Shown: positions 54,837-61,624 of the stretch, piece after piece
Layout of the letters: each line of letters starts with the position of its first letter
How positions within the stretch are numbered: the first letter of the stretch is position 1
Source: Guptibacillus hwajinpoensis
GTDB taxonomy: Bacteria; Bacillota; Bacilli; Bacillales; Bacillaceae_O
Direction of reading: 5' to 3'
Assembly (NCBI GenBank): GCA_016841765.1
Contig: JAENYN010000004.1
Coordinates: 61,155-125,154, forward strand
DNA: 64,000 nt
Made by a program: the position numbers and the translations under genes
Notes under the pieces: generated by a model
Told to the model about the DNA's origin: nothing
What the model saw: only the letters and a program-made list of their open reading frames with translations
Database searches by the model: none

Positions 54837-56261
54837 ATGGCAAACGTTTTTGGTAACTATATTAATGGCGAATGGGTCAACGGACAGCAGGAAATACCCG
54901 TTTACGACAAGTATACCGGTGAAGTATATGCAAAAGTGACTTCAGCTGACCGCAGTCTGGTTTCGGATGCAGCAGCAAGCGCTCTTACAGCGTTTAAGCA
55001 GGATAGGCTGACACCAGTAGACCGGTACAATATCCTTTCCAGGGCAGCAGGCCTTTTCAAGGAAAACAGAGAAGGTCTGGCCAAAATCATCGTGGCGGAA
55101 GTCGGGAAGCCGATCAAAGAAGCACGGACTGAAATTGACCGCGGGATTGAAACGTTAATCGCATCCGCGGAAGAAGCAAAGCGGATAACAGGCAGTGAGG
55201 TGCCGCTTTCCGGGCAGCCGGGCAATGACGGCAAGATGGCTTTCACCATCCGTGTCCCGGTCGGAGTGGTAGGTGCTATCACGCCGTTCAACTTTCCGTT
55301 CAATCTTACCATCCACAAAGTAGGGCCGGCGCTAGCGGCAGGAAACACAATCGTGCTGAAACCGGCAGAATTGACACCTGTCATTGCCGTGAAAATAGCG
55401 GAAGTTTTTGAAGAAGCGGGTTTACCTGCAGGCTATTTGAATGTAGTAAATGGATACGGCCATGAGACAGGACAGTTTCTGTTAGAAGACAAACGCATCT
55501 CCAAGTTTACATTTACAGGCAGTGCCGGTGTCGGTAACCATATCAAAGCGGTAACCGGGATAAAAAAAGTGACGCTTGAATTAGGAAATAATTCTCCCAA
55601 TATCGTACATAAAGATGCTGCTGACATTGACCGCGCTGTTGAACTATGCATGACAAAGGGTTTTGCAAATGCCGGGCAGGCCTGTATATCTGTACAGCGC
55701 GTCTTTGTCCATGAAGCTATTTATGATCAGTTTGTTGAAAAGGCGGCTGCGCGTGTCCAGTCCTTTAAGGTGGGAGATCCACGGCACGATGATACGGATA
55801 TTGGGCCGATGATTTCCGAGAGTGCAGCCCAGAGAGCAGAATCATGGGTTGCAGAAGCACAGAAAGCCGGCGCGAAACTTGTTTGCGGCGGAACAAGAGA
55901 CGGAGCACTCTTTCAGCCGTCAGTTCTCGTTGATGTGAACCCGGATATGAAAATCATGTGTGAAGAAGTGTTCGCCCCTGTAATAAGTGTAGTGAAATAC
56001 CGGGACATCAATGAGGCGTTTGAACAGGCCAACGATTCCAAGTATGGGCTTCAAGTGGGGCTGTTCACCCAGGACCTGTCTATTGCCATGAAAGCGGCAA
56101 AGGAGCTTGAATTCGGCGGGGTCATCATCAATAATGTTTCAACGTACCGGGCAGATATCATGCCTTATGGAGGCGTGAAAGAAAGCGGGATCGGCAAAGA
56201 AGGGCCGAAGTACTCCATAGAAGAAATGACAAATGAAAAGTTGATCGTTTTAGACCTTTAA
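54837..56261 (+). CDS. NAD(P)-dependent aldehyde dehydrogenase
   Basis: The 474-residue ALDH-superfamily enzyme has catalytic C283 in AGQACISVQR, general base E248 in TLELGNNSPNIV, the PFNFPFNLTIHKVGPALAAG cofactor region and the C-terminal MPYGGVKESGIGKEGPKYSI. The pattern is close to lactaldehyde and sulfolactaldehyde-type dehydrogenases, so a small hydroxyaldehyde (for example a tetrose, glyceraldehyde or lactaldehyde) is likely. GGGGAGGGG precedes ATG 54837. It lies between the LarA-like gene and the Fe-alcohol dehydrogenase, in the same operon. No specific substrate can be fixed. Confidence 0.85.
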   Translation: MANVFGNYINGEWVNGQQEIPVYDKYTGEVYAKVTSADRSLVSDAAASALTAFKQDRLTPVDRYNILSRAAGLFKENREGLAKIIVAEVGKPIKEARTEIDRGIETLIASAEEAKRITGSEVPLSGQPGNDGKMAFTIRVPVGVVGAITPFNFPFNLTIHKVGPALAAGNTIVLKPAELTPVIAVKIAEVFEEAGLPAGYLNVVNGYGHETGQFLLEDKRISKFTFTGSAGVGNHIKAVTGIKKVTLELGNNSPNIVHKDAADIDRAVELCMTKGFANAGQACISVQRVFVHEAIYDQFVEKAAARVQSFKVGDPRHDDTDIGPMISESAAQRAESWVAEAQKAGAKLVCGGTRDGALFQPSVLVDVNPDMKIMCEEVFAPVISVVKYRDINEAFEQANDSKYGLQVGLFTQDLSIAMKAAKELEFGGVIINNVSTYRADIMPYGGVKESGIGKEGPKYSIEEMTNEKLIVLDL

Positions 56262-56322
56262 AAACTCAGCTACAGGGGCCGTGAAAAAGGTTATCTATCT
56301 ACTATACTGGGATGTGTTAATC

Positions 56323-57522
56323 ATGAGAAACACGTGGGAATTTTTTTCAACTAAAAATGTTGTCTTTGGCAATGGTGCCATTCAGAAAATAAATGAAATT
56401 ATCGGCCGGTTTCAGGCGGAAAATGTTCTTATTATTACTGACCAGGGGGTTAAAGGTGCAGGAATTTTAGAACAGTTAACGAGCAAAATCGATAAAGACA
56501 GCTTTAATGTGACAGTGTTCGACCAGGCGGTTCCTGAACCTCCTGTTGCAACCGCGATGGAGTGTTACGAGTTCGCCAGACAAATGGAAACGGATGTTAT
56601 TATAGGCCTTGGCGGCGGAAGCAGCATCGACCTGGCTAAAGTTGTCGCACTTTTGATGGAACATGGCGGTACACCGCACGACTATTTTGGAGAAAATGCG
56701 GTTCCAGGCCCGATTGCACCCATCATCGCTATTCCTACCACAGCCGGGACCGGTTCAGAAGTGACTTCTGTTACTGTTCTTACCGACTCGGAAGCGAATT
56801 TGAAGGTTGGTGTTTCTGATAATCATCTCCGCCCGGCAGTTGCCTTGCTTGATCCTGAACTTACGGTAGGATTGCCTCCATATGTAACGGCATGTTCAGG
56901 TATTGATGCGCTTTCCCATGCTATAGAGGCGTATACAGCGAAAGATTCAAAATACATTGTGGCAGAAGGGGAACTGCTCTTCCAGGGAGCAAACCCGATC
57001 AGTGATGTTCTTGCTATGCAAGCCATCGAACTGATTTCACAAAACCTGGTGAAGGCGGTACATCAGGGCAGTAACCTGCAGGCCCGTGAAAATATGCTTC
57101 TTGGCAGCCTTTTGGCGGGAATGGCATTTTCAAACGCCGGAACAGCGGCAGCCCATGCGCTGGCATATCCTATTGGCGGGTTAGTGAAATCCCCGCATGG
57201 CGAAGTGACGGGATTGTTATTGCCTTACGTAATGGAGCATAATGCGATTACGGAACCTGAGAAAATGGCCAAAATAGCCGCAGCTTTCAAGCTGGATACA
57301 CAAGGTGTCAGCGAAAAAGAGTCTGCTTTTTCAGCAGCTCATGCAGTACGCAGCTTAATAAAAGATATTGGGCTGCCAACAAAGCTGTCGGAAATTGGGA
57401 TAAAGGAAGACCAGCTTGCAGGAATAGCGGAAAAGTCACTGGTCATCGATCGCTTAATCCGCAACAACCCCCGTGTACCAAGTCAGCGTTCTTTCGAAAA
57501 TCTATTGAAAGATGCACTGTGA
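56323..57522 (+). CDS. Iron-containing alcohol dehydrogenase (group III)
   Basis: The 399-residue protein has the N-terminal nucleotide region DVIIGLGGGSSIDLAKVV and IPTTAGTGSEVTSVTVL, and the metal-binding pattern of the family: an Asp near residue 190, then histidines in ALSHAIEAY, AAHALAYPIGG and SPHGEVTGL. ATG 56323 was chosen by family length (RNTWEFFSTKNVVFGNG start); no strong ribosome site is present, and in-frame codons from 56281 have none either. It pairs with the preceding ALDH, suggesting reduction or oxidation of an aldehyde/alcohol pair. It resembles 4-hydroxybutyrate- and lactaldehyde-type enzymes, with unclear substrate. Confidence 0.85.
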   Translation: MRNTWEFFSTKNVVFGNGAIQKINEIIGRFQAENVLIITDQGVKGAGILEQLTSKIDKDSFNVTVFDQAVPEPPVATAMECYEFARQMETDVIIGLGGGSSIDLAKVVALLMEHGGTPHDYFGENAVPGPIAPIIAIPTTAGTGSEVTSVTVLTDSEANLKVGVSDNHLRPAVALLDPELTVGLPPYVTACSGIDALSHAIEAYTAKDSKYIVAEGELLFQGANPISDVLAMQAIELISQNLVKAVHQGSNLQARENMLLGSLLAGMAFSNAGTAAAHALAYPIGGLVKSPHGEVTGLLLPYVMEHNAITEPEKMAKIAAAFKLDTQGVSEKESAFSAAHAVRSLIKDIGLPTKLSEIGIKEDQLAGIAEKSLVIDRLIRNNPRVPSQRSFENLLKDAL

Positions 57523-57595
57523 TTTTTGTATAGTTAGAGGGATTCTTGGGATACCGGGGATTTACACAACTAGAATAGAAGAGGTGAGGATAAGC

Positions 57596-58396
57596 TTGCA
57601 ACAAAAAGTAGACCATTTAAAGGCTATTCTCCGTGAAATGGAAAGTGTCGTTGTCGCATTTTCAGGCGGCGTCGACAGCACCTTTTTATTAAAAACCGCT
57701 CTCAACGAACTGGGTGAGGAAAAGGTGCTTGCCGTAACTGCAGATTCAGAGACTTATCCTACCAGGGAACTTGAAGAGGCCAAGGAAATTGCAAAAACAC
57801 TGGGAGCAAGACACAAAGTTATCCAGACTTCCGAATTAGCAATTCCGGGTTATAAAGAAAACGACTCCAATCGATGCTATTTTTGCAAACAGGGCCTTTT
57901 CAGCCACCTGGCACCCATATTGGAACAACATAACTTCGAAAATATTGTTTATGGGCTGATTGCAGATGATATGAGTGAGCACCGTCCGGGTGTCAAGGCT
58001 GCGAAGGAGGCGGGGGTAAGAGGCCCCCTCCAGGAAGCGAATTTATATAAAGATGAAATCCGGCAGCTATCGAAGGAGTTTGACTTGCCTACCTGGGATA
58101 AGCCTTCGTTTGCCTGTTTATCTTCCCGGATTGCGTATGGAGAAGAAATCACTCCGGAAAAACTGTCAAAAGTCGATAAAGCAGAAGCGTATTTAAGAGA
58201 CCTCAATATTAAACAAATGAGAGTCAGGACACATGGTGATATTGCCCGTCTGGAAGTCGAACCAGGCGATATGCAAGTTATATTGGATCATCATGACGAG
58301 ATATCAACGAAATTACAGGAATACGGCTATAAATATGTGACCATGGATCTGACCGGGTATAAGAGCGGGAGCATGAACAAAGCGCTGAACCGATGA
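57596..58396 (+). CDS. larE: LarE, ATP-dependent sulfur transferase for nickel-pincer cofactor
   Basis: The 266-residue PP-loop ATPase has SGGVDS at residues 23-28, then C94 and C97 in NRCYFCK and C174 in KPSFACLSSR. LarE adds the sulfurs of the nickel-pincer nucleotide. The third Cys is the equivalent of the sacrificial Cys176 of Lactobacillus plantarum LarE, and the CxxC pair plus this Cys is the pattern of the [4Fe-4S]-type LarE known from Thermotoga. TTG 57596 with GAGGTGAGGAT upstream gives the normal family length; the ATG start at 57512 overlaps the dehydrogenase gene. Confidence 0.9.
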   Translation: MQQKVDHLKAILREMESVVVAFSGGVDSTFLLKTALNELGEEKVLAVTADSETYPTRELEEAKEIAKTLGARHKVIQTSELAIPGYKENDSNRCYFCKQGLFSHLAPILEQHNFENIVYGLIADDMSEHRPGVKAAKEAGVRGPLQEANLYKDEIRQLSKEFDLPTWDKPSFACLSSRIAYGEEITPEKLSKVDKAEAYLRDLNIKQMRVRTHGDIARLEVEPGDMQVILDHHDEISTKLQEYGYKYVTMDLTGYKSGSMNKALNR

Positions 58397-58404
58397 TCAA
58401 ACTG

Positions 58405-58440
58405 AGAAGCCTTGGGTGGAAGCCTCAGGCTTCTTCTTTT
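58405..58440 (+). terminator. Terminator-like hairpin between larE and larB
   Basis: AGAAGCCT and AGGCTTCT form an 8-bp stem around a 14-base loop, followed by TCTTTT. Complete termination would separate larBC from larE, though all are in one direction with a 86-base gap. Confidence 0.65.
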
Positions 58441-58482
58441 AAACTGGAAACAAGGATAAAACTGTACTAGGGAAGTGACAAC

Positions 58483-59250
58483 ATGAGTGGAAAAAGAATA
58501 GAAAACATCTTGAAACAGTTTCAGGAAGGTACGTTACCCCTTTCAGAAGCAGTAAGCCAGCTTCAAACTTTCCAGGATCTCGGTTTTGCCAAACTGGATA
58601 CGAATCGAGAAGAGAGAACGGGATTTCCTGAAGTTGTTTTTGGTGAAGGAAAAACTACTGAACAATTAATCCAAATCATTACTTCACTGAAGGAAAAAGT
58701 GCCAAGGATTCTGGTGACAAGAGTGGAATCCGAAAAAGCAGCAGAGCTGGTTCGCTTGTTTCCGGATCTGGAATACAATGAACTGGCTAGAACGCTGGCC
58801 TTTATTAGTCCTGCTGTAAAAAAGGTTGTTTATGAGGGTTATATTGCCGTTGTGTGTGCAGGGACATCCGATTTGCCGGCAGCGGAAGAAGCCGTCGTAA
58901 CAGCGGAAACATTCGGCTGCAAGGTAGAGCGGTACTATGATGTGGGAGTTGCAGGCATCCACCGGCTTTTCAACCAGCTGGATGCCATCAAAGGGGCCTC
59001 TGCATCGGTTGTTGTTGCCGGGATGGAAGGAGCGTTAGCCAGCGTTTTGGGAGGATTGGTTGATCATCCGGTCATTGCGGTTCCAACCAGCATCGGATAC
59101 GGCGCCAATTTCCAGGGCCTATCCGCCCTGCTGTCCATGCTGAATGCATGTGCACCCGGTATCAGTGTAGTCAATATCGATAATGGGTTTGGCGGAGGCT
59201 ATAATGCCGCTCTCATCAGTAGAAATCAGTATAGGGGAAAGGGGATGTAA
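58483..59250 (+). CDS. larB: LarB, nicotinic acid adenine dinucleotide carboxylase
   Basis: The 255-residue protein is LarB, which carboxylates NaAD at C5 of the pyridinium ring and cleaves the phosphoanhydride, starting nickel-pincer cofactor synthesis. Its C-terminal half has the PurE/AIR-carboxylase-like motifs GTSDLPAAEEAVVTAETFG, YDVGVAGIHRL, VVVAGMEGALASVLGGL and VPTSIGYGANFQGLSALLSM. GGGAAGTGAC precedes ATG 58483. Its stop directly abuts the larC1 start. Cytoplasmic, normal length. Confidence 0.95.
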   Translation: MSGKRIENILKQFQEGTLPLSEAVSQLQTFQDLGFAKLDTNREERTGFPEVVFGEGKTTEQLIQIITSLKEKVPRILVTRVESEKAAELVRLFPDLEYNELARTLAFISPAVKKVVYEGYIAVVCAGTSDLPAAEEAVVTAETFGCKVERYYDVGVAGIHRLFNQLDAIKGASASVVVAGMEGALASVLGGLVDHPVIAVPTSIGYGANFQGLSALLSMLNACAPGISVVNIDNGFGGGYNAALISRNQYRGKGM

Positions 59251-60000
59251 ATGCGCATTTTATATATCGACTCAATGTCGGGAATAAGCGGGGATATGAC
59301 GATTGGGTCACTGCTTGATCTGGGAGCCGATGCCTCTGTTTTGGAAACGGAATTGGCCAGGCTGCCGATTCAGTCAGAGTATCGGTTGGAGTGGGAGAAA
59401 GTTGTTAAAAATGGCATTACCGCCACCAAATTTGATGTTCATTTAACCGATGAACATTCAGCTGACCATCACCATCACGGACACTCCCACCGCCACTATG
59501 AATCAATTGCAAACATGATTCAAACAGCCGGGTATAATGAAAAAATAACAGCTATAGCACTCGATATTTTTACCAATATCGGACGGGCTGAAGCGAAAAT
59601 CCATAATGTCCCTCTTGAAAAAGTCCACTTTCATGAAGTGGGCGCCGTCGATTCAATCATCGACATAGTCGGAACGGCCATTTTAATCAATGAGTTACAA
59701 GTGGACAAAGTTGTTTCATCCAGCATTCCGGTCGGAAATGGGAAAATCCGGATCGATCATGGAATATACCCGGTCCCGGCCCCGGCAACGCTGGAGATAT
59801 TAAAAGGCGTGCCGCTTGAGCATTCAACACTTAGAGGCGAACTGACTACGCCGACTGGAGCGGGTATTATAAAATCAGTTGTGGATGAGTTCGGTAATCT
59901 TCCCACAATGACAGTTGAAGCTGTTGGCTACGGTGCCGGCAGCAAAACATTTGAAAACCAGCCAAACGTCTTGCGCTTGATTTTAGGGACAACGGAATAA
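59251..60000 (+). CDS. larC1: LarC1, N-terminal part of nickel insertase
   Basis: The 249-residue N-terminal half of LarC starts MRILYIDSMSGISGDMTIGS. It contains the His-rich loop ADHHHHGHSHRHYES (about 71-85), probably for metal binding, and ends NVLRLILGTTE with TAA at 59998. LarC, the CTP-dependent nickel insertase, loads Ni into the pincer nucleotide. In L. plantarum the two parts are joined by programmed frameshifting; here the second part continues in the same frame behind one stop codon and has its own ribosome site. Start codon abuts the larB stop. Confidence 0.92.
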   Translation: MRILYIDSMSGISGDMTIGSLLDLGADASVLETELARLPIQSEYRLEWEKVVKNGITATKFDVHLTDEHSADHHHHGHSHRHYESIANMIQTAGYNEKITAIALDIFTNIGRAEAKIHNVPLEKVHFHEVGAVDSIIDIVGTAILINELQVDKVVSSSIPVGNGKIRIDHGIYPVPAPATLEILKGVPLEHSTLRGELTTPTGAGIIKSVVDEFGNLPTMTVEAVGYGAGSKTFENQPNVLRLILGTTE

Positions 60001-60015
60001 GAATGGAGGCTCGTA

Positions 60016-60483
60016 ATGCCTGAAACGTTTCCACATAAAGAAGAGCATGTTGATGATGATATGATGAAAGTGGAAGTGAATCTTGATGATATCGCGGGAG
60101 AAATTATGGGATACGTTATGGACCAATTGTTTGAAGCAGGAGCCAATGATGTTTTTTACACACCGATCTATATGAAAAAGAACCGCCCCGGCGTAATGGT
60201 TCAATTGCTATGTGACAAGCAAAAGCTGGACAAGATAAAAGATGTGTTATTCAGAGAGACGACAACACTCGGGATCCGGTATTATCCAGTTTCGGTGCAT
60301 CGGCTTGAAAGGCGGTTTTCTCACGTCACGACAAAATGGGGCGAGGTATCTGTAAAACAGGGGACCTATCAGGGCGAGGCCGTCCAGGCATCTCCTGAAT
60401 ATGAGGACTGTAAACGGATTGCCTCGGAACACAACGTACCGTTAAAAGAGGTTTATAGAGAGGTCTGGAGACAGCTTAATTAA
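60016..60483 (+). CDS. larC2: LarC2, C-terminal part of nickel insertase
   Basis: The 155-residue second half of LarC has VEVNLDDIAGEIMGYVMDQL, ANDVFYTPIYMKKNRPGVMV and TLGIRYYPVSVHRLERRF, the typical C-terminal LarC domain that binds CTP. ATG 60016 lies 15 bases after the larC1 TAA, with GGAGG six bases upstream, so it is translated separately. It is in the same reading frame as larC1. It ends the lar operon and is followed by a terminator shared with the convergent FAH gene. Confidence 0.9.
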   Translation: MPETFPHKEEHVDDDMMKVEVNLDDIAGEIMGYVMDQLFEAGANDVFYTPIYMKKNRPGVMVQLLCDKQKLDKIKDVLFRETTTLGIRYYPVSVHRLERRFSHVTTKWGEVSVKQGTYQGEAVQASPEYEDCKRIASEHNVPLKEVYREVWRQLN

Positions 60484-60496
60484 AGACGAAGTGAAA

Positions 60497-60535
60497 AAAG
60501 CGACAGCCCATCTGTTAACGGGCTGCCGCTTTCTG
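60497..60535. terminator. Terminator between larC2 and the convergent FAH gene
   Basis: AAAGCGACAGCCC and GGGCTGCCGCTTT form a long stem with one internal mismatch around ATCTGTTAAC. It is T-rich on one side and A-rich on the other, so it probably works in both directions. Confidence 0.85.
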
Positions 60536-60547
60536 CTTTGCATAAGG

Positions 60548-61459
60548 TTAGATGACTGTATTCCGAAGTACCCCTAAATGAGAGATTTCCATTTCGACAA
60601 TATCTCCAGGCTTTAAAAATTCAGGCGGGTCAAAACCCATGCCGACACCTGCTGGAGTTCCGGTAGCAATAATATCTCCAGGTTCCAGTGTCATACCGTC
60701 TGAAAGTATCGAGATGATGCTTGGGATATCAAAGATCAAATCTTTCGTATTGGCTTTTTGCCTGATTTCTCCATTAACCTTGCAGATAACCTCAAGGTCT
60801 TCAGCAGAAGGCACGGAACTCTTGTGAACAAGATAGGGACCCATCGGCGCAAATGTGTCAAGGCTCTTAGCCCTGTGCCATTGAACATGAGTCCGCTGCA
60901 AGTCACGTGCGGTGATATCATTTATAATCGTGTAGCCGAAAATATGATCCATTGCAGTTTCCCGCGGTATATTTGTCCCTCCTTTGCCGATTACGACGGC
61001 CAGCTCAACTTCGTAATCAAGCTCCTGCGTTATCTCACTATGGCTTTTAATCTCGTCATCCGGGCCGATAACTGCAGTAACATTTTTAGTGAAAATGATA
61101 GGGTTCTTTGGAATAGCGACCTTTTCTTCTGCTGTCTTTTCAAATTCAAATGCATGGGCACGGTAATTCTTTCCCAAACAAAAAATGTTCTTTTCAGGTC
61201 GCGGTATCGGAGCGGCAAGTTTAACATCTTTCATATCTAATAAGAATCCGGGATCTTCATCCTCTTTAACCTTATCGTAAATAGTTGAGATTTTTTCTAT
61301 GAAGCTTTCTCCGCCTTTGACTAAGTCCAGCATCCCTATGTTTAAAGTAGATGTACCTAAATACTTTTGTTCTGCTGCTCCAAGAGGGATGATTTTAGTC
61401 TCATTGAAAATGATGCCTATGCTAGATTGTCCCTCTATACAATATGTAATAAGTTTCAT
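60548..61459 (-). CDS. Fumarylacetoacetate-hydrolase-family protein (acylpyruvase / FAHD-like)
   Basis: The 303-residue FAH-family enzyme has an N-terminal domain (about 1-90) and the catalytic FAH domain: FCLGKNYRAHAFEF (catalytic His), ITQELDYEVELAVVIGK (metal-binding Glu/Asp), INDITARDLQRTHVQWHRAKSLD-type segment with the metal-binding Asp, and the C-terminal GDIIATGTPAGVGMGFDPPEFL. Members hydrolyse or isomerise 2-oxo acids such as acylpyruvates and 2-oxohept-3-enedioates. GGAAGGAGAG precedes the ATG at 61459. It points towards the lar operon. Its reaction here is unknown; a 2-oxo acid from the acid-sugar pathway is a possibility. Confidence 0.85.
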   Translation of the reverse strand: MKLITYCIEGQSSIGIIFNETKIIPLGAAEQKYLGTSTLNIGMLDLVKGGESFIEKISTIYDKVKEDEDPGFLLDMKDVKLAAPIPRPEKNIFCLGKNYRAHAFEFEKTAEEKVAIPKNPIIFTKNVTAVIGPDDEIKSHSEITQELDYEVELAVVIGKGGTNIPRETAMDHIFGYTIINDITARDLQRTHVQWHRAKSLDTFAPMGPYLVHKSSVPSAEDLEVICKVNGEIRQKANTKDLIFDIPSIISILSDGMTLEPGDIIATGTPAGVGMGFDPPEFLKPGDIVEMEISHLGVLRNTVI

Positions 61460-61492
61460 GTCTGTCTCTCCTTCCTTCTCTATTTTAAGATA

Positions 61493-61498
61493 ATTATA
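61493..61498 (-). promoter_or_regulatory. Probable -10 box of the FAH gene
   Basis: On the minus strand TATAAT lies about 35 bases before the start codon. The -35 region is weak (ATTAAA at 17 bases), so confidence is modest. Confidence 0.4.
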
Positions 61499-61563
61499 CC
61501 GTAAGAATTGCTGCTTTTAATCTCATTTATTACATTAATGGATAACTCATCATATATGCTAAT

Positions 61564-61609
61564 GGGTGCCTGACCCCCGGCGCGTTAAAGCGCCGGGGGT
61601 CAGGCACCC
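61564..61609. repeat. Perfect palindrome, repeat family B, behind the CWB2 gene
   Basis: GGGTGCCTGACCCCCGGCGC and its exact reverse complement flank GTTAAA. The 20-bp stem lies 16 bases beyond the stop of the minus-strand CWB2 gene and is probably its terminator. Confidence 0.88.
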
Positions 61610-61624
61610 GCCTTGCTACAACCA

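Noticed and set aside
59458..59500. Histidine-rich codons as an artificial tag
   Set aside because: A His-rich loop is a natural feature of LarC and lies inside a conserved gene.
59251..60483. Programmed ribosomal frameshift in larC
   Set aside because: larC1 and larC2 are in the same reading frame and the second has its own GGAGG site, so no frameshift is needed.
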